In this document: piece by piece, positions 36,551 through 45,882 of the stretch
Layout of the letters: every line of letters begins with the position of its first letter
Numbering within the stretch: position 1 is the stretch's first letter
Source of the DNA: Microbacterium yannicii PS01
Lineage (GTDB): Bacteria; Actinomycetota; Actinomycetes; Actinomycetales; Microbacteriaceae
DNA length: 64,000 nucleotides
Direction of reading: 5' to 3'
Assembly (NCBI RefSeq): GCF_000304335.1
Contig: NZ_CAJF01000012.1
Location: 1 to 64,000 of the forward strand
Made by a program: the position numbers and the translations under genes
The notes under the pieces: generated by a model
Databases searched by the model: none
What the model saw: the letters and a program-made list of their open reading frames with translations, nothing else
What the model was told of the DNA's origin: nothing

Positions 36551-37534
36551 TCAGCCTGCCAGCGCGGCGGCCCGCCAGTCGGTCAGCACCCGGGCGATGG
36601 CACGGGTGTGCGCCCACGGCATCTCGGGCACCTGGAGCCGCTCCTCGGCGAGCGCGAGCGAGAGCGCATCCGCCTCGGCCGCCATCGGCTGCACGACGGG
36701 CACCTCGATCACGCGCTCGTCGCCGCCGCGCCGGACGATCAGCGTCGATGCGCTCGCGGCGCGCTCGCCCCACGCGTCGGGCAGGAAGACCTCGCCCTCG
36801 GAGAATCGCACGAGCGCCGAGCCCGGCAGCTGCCGCACGACCGAGGTGGCCACCGGCGCGATCAAGCCGCCGAACTCGACGTCGGCGGTCGCCGAGCCGT
36901 CGACGCCCGACACGAGATCGGCCTCGACTGCGCCCACGACCGGGGAGTCGATCGGCTCGCCGGCCGCTCCCGCGAGCTGCACGGCCAGCGCCACCGGGTA
37001 GCAGCCGACGTCGAGGATCGCTCCGCCCGCGAGCGCGGGGTCGAACAGCCGCCCCTCCCGCGATCCGGCGGCGAAGCCGAAGGCCGCCTCGACCCGCTGC
37101 ACCGCGCCGAGCTCGCCGCCGGAGACGAGGTCGTTCACGGCCGCGGCGAACGGACCGAACCGGGTCTTGAAGGCCTCGAGAAAGGGTCGCTGGGCCCGCA
37201 CCGCTGCGGCGAGGATGCGCTCGACCTCGTCGGCAGTCGGGCTCGCCGGCTTCTCGCACAGCACCGCCTTGCCGGCCTCGAGCGCGCGGATCGCGAGGTC
37301 GGCGTGGGTGGTGTGGACGGTGCCGATGTAGACGGCATCGACATCGTCTCGTGCCAGCACCTCGTCGTACGTTCCGGATGCCGCGGCGCCGTGCTCTGCG
37401 GCGAAGGCCGCGGCCCGCTCGGCGGACGAGCTGCCCACGGCATGAAGGGTGCCGTACGCGGAGCTCTGCAACCCTGCGACGAAGTCCCTGCTGATCGCTC
37501 CCGGACCGAGCACGGCCCATCTCGTACGCTGCAC
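36551..37534 (-). CDS. Gfo/Idh/MocA-family oxidoreductase
   Basis: A 327-aa NAD(P)-dependent oxidoreductase. Rossmann start VLGPGAISRDFVAGL, then the family CEKPASPT with the catalytic Lys, and GGAILDVGCYPV in the C-terminal domain. TACGTT plus six bases precedes GTG 37534 (leaderless). It points into the pfkB-eda operon with a 38-bp gap and may oxidise a related sugar or polyol. Substrate unknown. Confidence 0.87.
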   Translation of the reverse strand: MQRTRWAVLGPGAISRDFVAGLQSSAYGTLHAVGSSSAERAAAFAAEHGAAASGTYDEVLARDDVDAVYIGTVHTTHADLAIRALEAGKAVLCEKPASPTADEVERILAAAVRAQRPFLEAFKTRFGPFAAAVNDLVSGGELGAVQRVEAAFGFAAGSREGRLFDPALAGGAILDVGCYPVALAVQLAGAAGEPIDSPVVGAVEADLVSGVDGSATADVEFGGLIAPVATSVVRQLPGSALVRFSEGEVFLPDAWGERAASASTLIVRRGGDERVIEVPVVQPMAAEADALSLALAEERLQVPEMPWAHTRAIARVLTDWRAAALAG

Positions 37535-37558
37535 GCCCCGAACGTATCAGCGCCGCCG

Positions 37559-37616
37559 CACTTCAGCCGCCGCCCTTCAGCCGCCCCGCCTCAGCCGCCC
37601 AGCCTCAGCCGCCCAG
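37559..37616. repeat. Short tandem repeat, 14-bp unit
   Basis: CCTCAGCCGCCCAG occurs twice in succession (37589-37602, 37603-37616), preceded by two diverged units. It covers the stop codon of the SRPBCC gene and the gap to the oxidoreductase. Confidence 0.8.
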
Positions 37617-38051
37617 CGATGCCACGAGGTTCGCGTTGCGCCGGCGGATCAGCCGGCGCAGGTACGGCACGAGCACGAGCCGCTCGACCAGCGCTCCGAA
37701 CAGCGGCGATCCGACCGTGATCTCGTCGATCATGCGGGTTCCCGCGGCATCCGACTCGAACTCGTGCACGTGATGGAAGACCCGGAAGGGTCCGCTCACC
37801 TGTTCGTCGACGAATCGGCGCGGACGGTCGAGCTCGGCGATGCGCGAGGTCATCGTGAACCAGACGCCGAAGTGCTTCGCTCGCCAGGTCACCGTCTGTC
37901 CGAGACCGATCATCCCGGTCGTCACCCCGGCGATCGCCTTCTCGCGCGAGCCCGCCATCGAGCTGACGTGCGCATCGATGTTGAGCGACGCGTCGAACAG
38001 GGCCTCTGCAGACAGGTCGGTGCGCGTCACGAGGCGGAGGACGGAGGGCAC
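37605..38051 (-). CDS. SRPBCC-family protein
   Basis: A 148-aa START/Bet-v1-like protein: TRTDLSAEALFDASLNIDAH opening, FVDEQVSGPFRVFHHVHEFES and GTRMIDEITVGSPLFG. These bind hydrophobic ligands in the cytosol; ligand unknown. GTG start at 38051. Confidence 0.8.
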   Translation of the reverse strand: MPSVLRLVTRTDLSAEALFDASLNIDAHVSSMAGSREKAIAGVTTGMIGLGQTVTWRAKHFGVWFTMTSRIAELDRPRRFVDEQVSGPFRVFHHVHEFESDAAGTRMIDEITVGSPLFGALVERLVLVPYLRRLIRRRNANLVASLGG

Positions 38052-38104
38052 CCGCCGATCATCTCATCACCCACCCGCGGAGGCGCGTGAGCCTGTTGCC
38101 CGGG

Positions 38105-39373
38105 TTACTGCGGTGCCGGAGGCGTGCACACCGCCGCGGCGGCGATGGCGTCGCGGTACTGCTCAGGCGTCCAGGGCAGCCCCGCCTCGGGCGTCGTCTG
38201 CCCCTCGGCCGCCGGAGCCTTCGACGCGATAGCCGCGAGCTGCCACGCGAGGTACGCGCCGACCGAGCCGTCGGCGGCGGAGTTGTTCAGCACCACGGCG
38301 ACCGTGAGCCCGGTCTCGGGGTCGGAGAAGGCGGCCGTGATGTAGCCGGGCATCTTGCCGAACTGCCCGACGAGCGAGCCTGCCTGCACGGCTCCGCCGC
38401 CCATCGTGTACCACGACGGGGCGTCGGGCGCGGGGGGCAGCGGTTCCGCGAAACGGTCCTCGTTCTGCACGAGAGCGCCGGTGGCGAGGGCCTGAGCGTA
38501 CCGGCCCAGGTCGTCGATGTCGGTGACGACACCGGCGTCGGTGAAGCCCATCGTCGACGACGCAGCGGTCAGGTCGAGGCGCTGCGCGCAGTCCAGGGCG
38601 CCCTCGGGCCCGGGCATCGACTGCCCACCGTCAAGGGCGGACTCGGCGTCGAGCGCCGCGAGCCTGGTCGCCGAGAGGTCGAGCGGATCGGCGATGTACG
38701 CGTCGATGAGCTGGGCGGCCGAGCGGCCGGTGGCCCGCTCGAGTGCGAGGCCGAGCAGGACGTAGCCCGCGTCGGAGTCCCGGTACGCCACGCCCGGCTC
38801 GGTGTCGCGTGGCTGGCCCAGGCCGAAGCTGGCGAGGTAGCGCGGGTCCCACTTCCGCGCAGGATTGGTCAGCCATGACGAGTACAGCTGACCGGCGAAC
38901 GATCCGATGCCCGACGTGCCGTCGCAGAGCTCTGCAAGGCTGACCTCGGCGAGGTCCGGAACGCCCGCGACGTACTCGGCGACACTGTCGTCGAGCTTCA
39001 CGAGGCCCTCTGCGGCGACCTTGTACAGGATGTCGCACGTCATGGCGCGCGTCACCTTGCCGGCGCGGAACTGCAGCTCGGGAGTCACCTCGCCCGAGCC
39101 GTCCGGCAGCTCGGTGCCGAGCCCCGTGATCCAGCTGCCGCTCCACGGCGCCCACACCCCGACGATGGCGCCCGAAGACCCGGTGAAGCCCATGGCCTGC
39201 GTGACGGCATCCTGCAGCTGCGTGACCGTCTCTTCAGGGAGCGAGGCCTCCGCCTGCGTGGGCGTGTCGACCTCGACGTGCTGATCGAAGGAGCAGCCGG
39301 CGAGAGCGAGAAGGCTGGCGACGGCACCCGAAACGACCGCGATGGCGCGGTCTCGTCTGGTGCTGCGGCGCAT
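38105..39373 (-). CDS. Beta-lactamase-fold (class C/DD-peptidase-like) lipoprotein, catalytic motifs lost
   Basis: A 422-aa exported lipoprotein (lipobox LALAGC, C27) with the serine beta-lactamase-like fold. The motif that should read S-x-x-K is GKVTR (FRAGKVTRAMT), the Y-x-N motif is YRD, and the third motif is QFGKMPG in place of H/K-T-G. Both catalytic Ser and Lys are thus substituted. The fold is otherwise well kept, including YVLLGLALERATG. It is probably a non-hydrolytic binding protein at the cell surface. ATG 39373 gives a clean signal peptide. Confidence 0.8.
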   Translation of the reverse strand: MRRSTRRDRAIAVVSGAVASLLALAGCSFDQHVEVDTPTQAEASLPEETVTQLQDAVTQAMGFTGSSGAIVGVWAPWSGSWITGLGTELPDGSGEVTPELQFRAGKVTRAMTCDILYKVAAEGLVKLDDSVAEYVAGVPDLAEVSLAELCDGTSGIGSFAGQLYSSWLTNPARKWDPRYLASFGLGQPRDTEPGVAYRDSDAGYVLLGLALERATGRSAAQLIDAYIADPLDLSATRLAALDAESALDGGQSMPGPEGALDCAQRLDLTAASSTMGFTDAGVVTDIDDLGRYAQALATGALVQNEDRFAEPLPPAPDAPSWYTMGGGAVQAGSLVGQFGKMPGYITAAFSDPETGLTVAVVLNNSAADGSVGAYLAWQLAAIASKAPAAEGQTTPEAGLPWTPEQYRDAIAAAAVCTPPAPQ

Positions 39374-39453
39374 CCCCCACCCCCCGATGATCTGCAATGA
39401 ATTCAAACACACGGCGGTCGTGTCCGCCGACCGGCGATCCGTAGTGTATGAGG

Positions 39454-39801
39454 ATGACCAGTTCTTTCCCGGCGGACCGCGTCCACATCTTCGACGACGC
39501 CGTGCTCGCCGGTGTGCTCGGCCACATGAACGGCGACCATGGCGACGACAATCTGCTCATCGCCCGCGCGTTCAGCGGCGATGCCGGCGGGGCGGGCGCG
39601 ATCGTGTCGGCGACGATGACCGGCTTCGACGGCGCTGCGGGAAGCTGGACCGCGACGCTCGCCGACGGCAGCACCACCGCCGTCGTCGTGCCGTGGCCCG
39701 GCGGACCGATCTCGGAGCGTCCCCACGTCCGCCGAGAGATCGTCGCGCTGTACGACGAGGCGTGCCGGCGACTGGGCGTCGAGCCGCGTCCCCACGCCTG
39801 A
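39454..39801 (+). CDS. DUF2470 (heme-utilisation-associated) protein
   Basis: A 115-aa protein matching DUF2470: HMNGDHGDDNLLIARAF at the start and REIVALYDEACRRLG at the end. The domain often accompanies or is fused to HugZ-type heme proteins. TAGTGT plus six bases precedes ATG 39454, so this start is preferred to ATG 39448. It lies 50 bp upstream of heme oxygenase. Confidence 0.82.
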   Translation: MTSSFPADRVHIFDDAVLAGVLGHMNGDHGDDNLLIARAFSGDAGGAGAIVSATMTGFDGAAGSWTATLADGSTTAVVVPWPGGPISERPHVRREIVALYDEACRRLGVEPRPHA

Positions 39802-39812
39802 CACCGGAAACT

Positions 39813-39831
39813 CCAGGTAAGGCGCACCTAA
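39813..39831. promoter_or_regulatory. DtxR/IdeR iron box for heme oxygenase
   Basis: CCAGGTAAGGCGCACCTAA matches the iron box consensus TTAGGTTAGGCTCACCTAA at 15 of 19 positions. It lies just upstream of the -10 hexamer TACACT (39840-39845). Iron-loaded DtxR/IdeR would block transcription. Confidence 0.75.
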
Positions 39832-39851
39832 CTCTTCGCTACACTGAGCCC

Positions 39852-40505
39852 ATGAGCGACCCGATCCCGTTCTCGACCGCGCTCCGCGAGCGCTCGAGCC
39901 GCGCCCACTCGTCGAGCGAGGGCGCCGGCTTCATGGCCGACCTCATGAAGGGCGAGGGCACCCGCGAGGACTACGTCGCACTGGTGGCGCAGCACTGGTT
40001 CATCTACGAGGCCCTCGAGCGCACCGCCGCCCAGATGCGCAACGATCCCGTCGCCCAGGTCTTCATCACCGACAACCTGACCCGCCTCCCGGCGCTCGAG
40101 GCCGACCTCGAGTACCTCGTCGGGCCCGACTGGCGCGAGCGGATCGAGCCGCTTCCGACCACGCGGCGCTACGTCGACCGCATCGATCAGGTCGGCGCGA
40201 CGTGGGCCGGCGGCTTCGTGGCCCACCACTACACGCGCTATCTCGGCGATCTGTCGGGCGGGCAGTTCATCGGCCGGCTCATGGCGCGCCGCTTCGGCTT
40301 CGAGACCAACGGCATCGGGTTCTACATCTTCGACGACATCGCCGACCCGAAGGCCTTCAAGGACGTCTACCGCGAGCAGCTCGACGCGGCGCCGTGGGAT
40401 GCCGACGAGCAGGAGCGCGTCATCGACGAGGTGCTGCTGGCCTACCGCTTCAACACCGAGCTGTTCGACGACCTCGCCGCGGCGAAGGCGGCGCAGGTCG
40501 CCTGA
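39852..40505 (+). CDS. hmuO: Biliverdin-producing heme oxygenase
   Basis: A 217-aa alpha-helical oxygenase that opens heme to biliverdin, CO and Fe2+. The proximal heme His is at about residue 19 (SRAHSSSE), and the distal helix glycines are in YLGDLSGGQFIG. TACACT plus six bases precedes ATG 39852. Iron repression is expected from the overlapping iron box. Confidence 0.93.
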   Translation: MSDPIPFSTALRERSSRAHSSSEGAGFMADLMKGEGTREDYVALVAQHWFIYEALERTAAQMRNDPVAQVFITDNLTRLPALEADLEYLVGPDWRERIEPLPTTRRYVDRIDQVGATWAGGFVAHHYTRYLGDLSGGQFIGRLMARRFGFETNGIGFYIFDDIADPKAFKDVYREQLDAAPWDADEQERVIDEVLLAYRFNTELFDDLAAAKAAQVA

Positions 40506-40511
40506 CGCCCG

Positions 40512-41891
40512 TCAGCCCTTCGGGAGGACCGGGGTGGATGCCTGTGCCCGCACTCCTGCCATGAACCGCTGGACGTCGGGGTCGACCTGGATGTCGCGCG
40601 GCCGGAGCGGTCGCGACAGGTAGAGCCCGTCGAGCGAGGTCAGCCGTGACAGCGCGACGTACGTCTGCCCGGGCGCGAACGCACCCGATCCCAGGTCGAC
40701 GATCGCGCGGTCGTACGTCTTTCCCTGCGACTTGTGGATCGTGACCGCCCACGCCAGGCGCAGCGGGAACTGCGTGAACTCGGCGACGATGTCGCGTGAG
40801 AGGGACTTCGAGCCGGGGTCGTAGGCGTAGCGGTACTTCTCCCACACCGCCGGCTCGACCTCGAACTCCTCGCCCTCCACGTCGACCCTCACCGTCTCGC
40901 CGGCGATGCGGGTGACGGTGCCGATCGTTCCGTTCACCCAGCGAGGCGGCTCGCCGAACGATCCGGTGTCGTTGCGGAGGAACATCACCTGCGCCCCGAC
41001 CTTCAGCTTCAGCTCGATGTCGGCCGGGTATGCGGCATCCCCTCGCCCGAAGTCTCCGTTGACCTCCGCCTTCGCCGTCTGCTCGCGTCCGACGAGCTCG
41101 TTCAGGTGGCGCCGGTTGATGTTGTTGACGATGTCGTTCCGGGTCGCCAGCGTGATGATCGGATGCTCGCCGTCGGCGGGGTCGGGCGGCGTCCGGGCCC
41201 CGGTGTCGTTGAGGATCTGCGCGATGTCGGCGGTGACCCGGCCGTAGCGCACCGCGTTGAGCATGGCCTTGAACGCCGGGTCGGCCTGGCGGTGGATGTC
41301 GACGAGCTCGCGGATGTGCAGGTCGGCACCGTACGAGCCGACGTCGAGGATGCCGTCGCCGGCGCTCTCGCCGACCCACACCTTCGCATCGAAGAACCAG
41401 AAGGATCGGTAGTGGTCGCGCACGTAGCGCAGCTCGTCGCCGCGAGGCGGCACGGGGGCGAGCTGATACGGGTCGCCGAACATGACGATCTGCACGCCGC
41501 CGAACGGCTCGGCCCGCTTGCCCCGCGCCTGCCGCAGCGCGCGGTCGATCGCGTCCATCAGGTCGGCGTTGACCATCGAGATCTCGTCGATCACGAGCGT
41601 GTCGATGGCATTGAGCAGCTTGCGCGTGGCGTCGGACTGCGCTTCGTCGTGCGAGCCGATGATCCCTAGCGGGAGCTTGAACAGCGAGTGGATCGTCTGG
41701 CCCTCGACGTTGAGCGCGGCGACCCCGGTCGGCGCGCAGACCGCGATCTGCTTCGAGGTGTTCCACGCGAGGTGCTGCAGCAGGGTCGACTTGCCCGTCC
41801 CGGCGCGTCCCGTCACGAAGACGTGCTCGCGCGTGTCTTCGATGAGCCGGAACAGCGCCTCCTGCTCGGCAGACAGCGGGGGCGTGTTCAC
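40512..41891 (-). CDS. Pif1-like DNA helicase
   Basis: A 459-aa superfamily 1 helicase: Walker A GRAGTGKST, motif Ia APTGVAALNVEGQTIHSLFKLP (Pif1 hallmark), Walker B LVIDEISMV, GDPYQLAPV, and C-terminal TIHKSQGKTYD and YVALSRLTSLDGL. It probably unwinds forked DNA or G-quadruplexes. TAGCAT plus six bases precedes GTG 41891. Confidence 0.9.
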   Translation of the reverse strand: MNTPPLSAEQEALFRLIEDTREHVFVTGRAGTGKSTLLQHLAWNTSKQIAVCAPTGVAALNVEGQTIHSLFKLPLGIIGSHDEAQSDATRKLLNAIDTLVIDEISMVNADLMDAIDRALRQARGKRAEPFGGVQIVMFGDPYQLAPVPPRGDELRYVRDHYRSFWFFDAKVWVGESAGDGILDVGSYGADLHIRELVDIHRQADPAFKAMLNAVRYGRVTADIAQILNDTGARTPPDPADGEHPIITLATRNDIVNNINRRHLNELVGREQTAKAEVNGDFGRGDAAYPADIELKLKVGAQVMFLRNDTGSFGEPPRWVNGTIGTVTRIAGETVRVDVEGEEFEVEPAVWEKYRYAYDPGSKSLSRDIVAEFTQFPLRLAWAVTIHKSQGKTYDRAIVDLGSGAFAPGQTYVALSRLTSLDGLYLSRPLRPRDIQVDPDVQRFMAGVRAQASTPVLPKG

Positions 41892-42019
41892 CGATTCATG
41901 CTAACGAGCCGATGCCGCCGCCCGGTGCTCCTCGCCGTCATCGGTGGACGAATCCCGGGCGCGGCGCCGCGTTACGCCCGCACAGGTGCTTCGCGGGTCG
42001 GCCTTCCTAGACTGGTCGC

Positions 42020-43168
42020 GTGGACCAAGGGGCGGTGGGCACGGCCACCGGCGGCGCTGTGGCGCCTCCGGCCGCCCCGGCGACCCCGCAGTCGTCCGGC
42101 ACCGCTCTGATCCAGCCCCCTCCCAAGAGGCTGGGGCGCGGCCGTCTGGCCGTCGACCTCACGCTGCTCGGCATCGTCGGCGCGCTGCTCGTGGCTGCCG
42201 TTCCGGCCGCATGGGCGGTGATCGAGCGCGAGTTCTATTCGCCCACCGCGTTCGTGGAGCGCTATGTCGGCCTCCTCGCCGACGGCAGGGCCGCCGAGGC
42301 CCTCGCCATTCCCGGAGTGACGGTGAGCTCTGCCGAGCTCGAGGCGGCGGGGCTCCCCCCGACCGCCGACGGGGCGCTGCTGCGCAGCGCGGCCCTCGGG
42401 CCCGTGGACGATGTGCGCGTCGTCTCGCAGGAGCAGGACGGCGATGTCACGCGCGTCACCGTCGAGTACGGCGTGCGCGGTTCCGACCGCACGACGACGT
42501 TCGAGGTCGAGCGGAGCGGGTCGGTCGGTCCGGCCCCGACGTGGCGCTTCGCCACCAGCCCGCTGGCGGTCATGAACCTCGAGGTGACGGGGTCGATGGA
42601 GTTCACCGTCAACGGCTTCACGATCGACAAGCGTCAGGTCTCCCCCGACGGCGTGGATGCCGACCCTCTCGCCCCCGTGCCCCTGCTGGTGTTCTCGCCG
42701 GGACTGTATTCGGTGTCGGTCGACACCCCCATCGCCAGCACGCCCGGCGTCGCCGTGCTGTCGGATCGTCCCTTCCATGCGATCCCGGTGCCGGTGCAGG
42801 CCGAGGCGACCGAGAACTTCGTCTCGGTGGTGCAGGAGAAGGTCGAGCAGTTCCTGACCGAATGCACCACCCAAGAAGTGCTGCAGCCCACCGCGTGCCC
42901 GTTCGGCTACTTCGTGCAGGAGCGCATCGCCTCGTTGCCGAAGTGGTCGATCGCCCAGCAGCCCACGGTCGCGGTGGCCCCTGAGGGCGCGGGCTGGAAG
43001 ATCCTTCCCACCGAGGCTGTCGCGCACATCGACGTCGACATCCGCTCGCTCTTCGACGGCCGCGTGCGCCCGGTGAGCGAGGACCTGCCCTTCATCGTGA
43101 CGGGCACGATCACCGTGCTCCCCGACGGCACGGCGTCGATCGTCGTCACCGGCCCCGACACGCAGTAA
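42020..43168 (+). CDS. Single-pass membrane protein of unknown function
   Basis: A 382-aa protein with a Pro/Ala-rich cytoplasmic N-terminus (1-42), one transmembrane helix (about 44-66) and a large extracytoplasmic region with two beta-rich repeats and two cysteines (ECTTQ, TACPF). TAGACT plus six bases precedes GTG 42020. I do not recognise a family. Confidence 0.75.
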   Translation: MDQGAVGTATGGAVAPPAAPATPQSSGTALIQPPPKRLGRGRLAVDLTLLGIVGALLVAAVPAAWAVIEREFYSPTAFVERYVGLLADGRAAEALAIPGVTVSSAELEAAGLPPTADGALLRSAALGPVDDVRVVSQEQDGDVTRVTVEYGVRGSDRTTTFEVERSGSVGPAPTWRFATSPLAVMNLEVTGSMEFTVNGFTIDKRQVSPDGVDADPLAPVPLLVFSPGLYSVSVDTPIASTPGVAVLSDRPFHAIPVPVQAEATENFVSVVQEKVEQFLTECTTQEVLQPTACPFGYFVQERIASLPKWSIAQQPTVAVAPEGAGWKILPTEAVAHIDVDIRSLFDGRVRPVSEDLPFIVTGTITVLPDGTASIVVTGPDTQ

Positions 43169-43216
43169 CGCCGGTGACGGATGCCGCGCCCCGGAGCTCC
43201 TGAGCGGCGCTCGGCC

Positions 43217-45253
43217 TCACGACCCGGTGCGGGCGTCCTGTTCGGCCAGGGCGGCCAGGCGGGCGTTGTAGGCCTCGAGCTCGGCATCCCCCGTCCGGTC
43301 GGCATGGCGATCGCGACGCTTGGTCTCACGCGAGTCGCTGCGGCTCCACTGGATCGCCACCGTGATGGCGAGGATCAGCGTCGGGATCTCGCCGATCGAC
43401 CACGCGATGCCGCCCCCCATGTACTGGTCCTCCAGCGGTGACGCGCCCCACGTGCGCCCCATCGAGCCGAACCACTCGGCAATCATGAGGCCCTCCTGCA
43501 TCATGATCGCGATGCCGAAGAAGGCGTGCATCGCCATGATGCCGATGAGGAGGAGAAGTCGCCCGGGGTAGGGCAGGCGGTAGGGCACCGGGTCGATGCC
43601 GATGAGGCTGAGCACGAAGAGGTAGCCGGTGAGGAGGAAGTGCGCGACCATCCACTCGTGGCCGAGGTGGTCGTAGAGCGACCACCGGAACAGGTCGGTG
43701 TAGTAGAAGACCCACAGCGACCCGATGAACAGGCCCGCCGCGACGAACGGATGCGTCAGCACCCGGGCCACCGGCGAGTGGACGGCCCACAGGATCCACT
43801 CGCGACCGCCGCGCGTGTCGTCGTCGCGCTTGCGGATGGCGCGGGCTGCGAGGGTGACCGGAGCGCCGGCCACCAGCAGCAGCGGAATCGCCATGGTGAG
43901 CAGCATGTGCCCCACCATGTGCATGCTGAAGAGGTAGTCCTGGTAGACGTTCACGACGCCGCCGGTGACCCACACCAGCAGCATCCATCCCGCGACCCAC
44001 ATGATGGCGCGGTAGACCGGCCAGGCGTCGCCGCGGCGACGCAGTCGCCAGACTCCGGCGAGGTAGAAGAACACCGCGAACCCCGCGACGATCGCCCAGA
44101 GCAGGTCGACGTTCCAGGCCGTGAGCCAGCGGTCGGGTGTGAGCTCGATGGGAAGCGGCGCGCCGGTCAGCCGCTCGGCGGGGGTCTCCACGAACGGCAG
44201 GGCGGCGGGAGAAGGCGGCGGCGTGCGGGCGAGCGCCGCGGCGGCGCCGCTGGCCAGGCCCATGAGCACCAGCTCGAAGGCGATGAGCGTCCAGAAGGAG
44301 CGGGATGCCGCATCCTCGCGCAGCCGGCCGATCAGTCGCGCTCGGTACCAGGCGCCGAACAGGCCCAGTGCGACCAGCGCGACGATCTTGACGCCCAGGA
44401 TGACGCCGTAGGGCGACAGCAGCGCCGACCACTCCCGCAGCCCGATGGCGGCGCGGACGGTTCCCGACAGCGCCACCACCACGAAGGCGGCAAGGGCGAT
44501 GCTCGAGTACCGCGCGAGCGTCGCCGGAAGCTCGTCTCGCGTCTGCAGCGGACGGACGATCACCATGAGCAGCAGCCCGCCCAGCCACACGGCGGCGGCG
44601 ATGATGTGCAGGATGAGCGCCGTCATCGCCTCGTGGTGAAACGCCTCCTCGCCGGAGTGGCCCTGAGTGCCCATCGGCACGAGCGTGGCCGCGGCGAGGA
44701 TCGCCACGAAGAGCGTGGCCGTCCACGACCGCACCGCGAACGTGAGGACAGTGAGCGCCGCCCCGGCGATCGTGGTGATGAGCCACGTGCGTCCTACCTC
44801 GGTCTCGACCAGGAAGCGGCCCAGCTGGGCACCGAACTGCGGGCCCGCGTCGATCGCCGGGTTGAAGGCGTCGATAAACGTGAGGAACCCGGTGGCGGCC
44901 GAGGCCATCGTGAAGACGGCGGCAGAGATGGAGGCGGTGTCGAGGGCCACGTCGAACGCCCGGTCGCCCGAGCGAAGCGTGAACAGCGCGGTGACGAGCA
45001 CGCCGACCATGCCGGCCGCCGACAGGTTGACGAAGAGCTTGGCGATCGGCAGCCCCCACCGGGCGATCGGCCCGGGGTCGCCGATCGCGAGAGGTGCCGC
45101 ACCGCCGCCGAACGCGAGCGCCCAGACGAGCGTGGCAAGCGCGGCGAGCACGAGGATCACGGGCCCCGCGGCCCTCAGCCCGCGGGCCGAGCGCGGGCCG
45201 TCCGTCCCGCTGTGCCGCGCGCGAGGGCCGGCGATTGTGGGGGCGGAAGTCAC
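43217..45253 (-). CDS. CopD / CtaG fusion: copper resistance and cytochrome oxidase assembly protein
   Basis: A 678-aa polytopic membrane protein. The N-terminal half (about 1-360) resembles CopD, a copper-transport protein; the C-terminal half (about 370-640) is the caa3-type CtaG domain with conserved SMHMVGHMLLTMAIPLLLVAG, GWMLLVWVT and HAFFGIAIM. The two are usually separate; the fusion is common in actinobacteria. It likely delivers copper for cytochrome oxidase. TAGGCT plus six bases precedes GTG 45253. Confidence 0.88.
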   Translation of the reverse strand: MTSAPTIAGPRARHSGTDGPRSARGLRAAGPVILVLAALATLVWALAFGGGAAPLAIGDPGPIARWGLPIAKLFVNLSAAGMVGVLVTALFTLRSGDRAFDVALDTASISAAVFTMASAATGFLTFIDAFNPAIDAGPQFGAQLGRFLVETEVGRTWLITTIAGAALTVLTFAVRSWTATLFVAILAAATLVPMGTQGHSGEEAFHHEAMTALILHIIAAAVWLGGLLLMVIVRPLQTRDELPATLARYSSIALAAFVVVALSGTVRAAIGLREWSALLSPYGVILGVKIVALVALGLFGAWYRARLIGRLREDAASRSFWTLIAFELVLMGLASGAAAALARTPPPSPAALPFVETPAERLTGAPLPIELTPDRWLTAWNVDLLWAIVAGFAVFFYLAGVWRLRRRGDAWPVYRAIMWVAGWMLLVWVTGGVVNVYQDYLFSMHMVGHMLLTMAIPLLLVAGAPVTLAARAIRKRDDDTRGGREWILWAVHSPVARVLTHPFVAAGLFIGSLWVFYYTDLFRWSLYDHLGHEWMVAHFLLTGYLFVLSLIGIDPVPYRLPYPGRLLLLIGIMAMHAFFGIAIMMQEGLMIAEWFGSMGRTWGASPLEDQYMGGGIAWSIGEIPTLILAITVAIQWSRSDSRETKRRDRHADRTGDAELEAYNARLAALAEQDARTGS

Positions 45254-45331
45254 CCGTCCAGCCTACGTGGCGGGAGGAACCCGTTCGCGGATCGGAGCCA
45301 CGGACGGCGGCCGCGAGGTGCTCGCAGACAG

Positions 45332-45370
45332 GAAGAGGGGGATGCCGCGGGTAGCGGCATCCCCCTCTTC
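45332..45370 (-). terminator. Intrinsic terminator of the HU gene
   Basis: A 17-bp perfect stem (GAAGAGGGGGATGCCGC) with loop GGGTA, 17 nt downstream of the HU stop. The symmetry could also stop transcription from the other side. Confidence 0.8.
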
Positions 45371-45386
45371 GAAAGGTCTTCGCGAA

Positions 45387-45674
45387 TTACTTGACGGCAG
45401 CCTTGAGCTTCGAGCCCGCGGTGACCTTGACGCGCTTGCCCGCGGGGATCTTGATCTCTTCGCCGGTCTGCGGGTTGCGGCCGGTGCGAGCCGATGTCGC
45501 GACCTGCTCGAACGAGAGCCAGCCGGGGATCGAGACCTTGCTGCCCTTGGCGACCGCCTCGGAGACGGTGGAGAAGAGGGAGTCGAGCACGCCCGAGACG
45601 GCGGACTGGCTCTGCCCGGTCGCGCTCGCGATGCTCGCAACGAGCTCGGTCTTGGTGATGGACTTGTCAGCCAT
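45387..45674 (-). CDS. hup: HU-family nucleoid protein
   Basis: A 95-aa HU: ITKTELVASIASATGQSQSAVSGVLD dimer helices, KVSIPGWLSFEQ, and the arm TGRNPQTGEEIKIPAGKRVKVTAGSKLKAAVK. ATG 45674 has the SD GGAGG 8 nt upstream. It lacks the long Lys/Ala tail of mycobacterial HU. Confidence 0.95.
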   Translation of the reverse strand: MADKSITKTELVASIASATGQSQSAVSGVLDSLFSTVSEAVAKGSKVSIPGWLSFEQVATSARTGRNPQTGEEIKIPAGKRVKVTAGSKLKAAVK

Positions 45675-45839
45675 GGGGTTGTCCTCCAAAGACGACGATC
45701 GCCGTCTTGTCATTGCTCGGACCGGGCGGCTTCGCCCCCCGGCTGGTCGGATCGACCGGTCCCGAATGTACCCGACAACGCCGACAGTTCCGCGTATTTC
45801 CGGGGTTTTTCAGCGATCGACACGGCGTGTCGTGTGAAA

Positions 45840-45866
45840 GATGTGATGGATGTGACGGATGTGACG
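45840..45866. repeat. Tandem 9-bp repeat upstream of hup
   Basis: GATGTGATG, GATGTGACG, GATGTGACG in direct succession in the intergenic gap between the TetR stop and HU. It may lie in the HU promoter region. Confidence 0.75.
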
Positions 45867-45882
45867 GCCGAGAAGCGCACCC

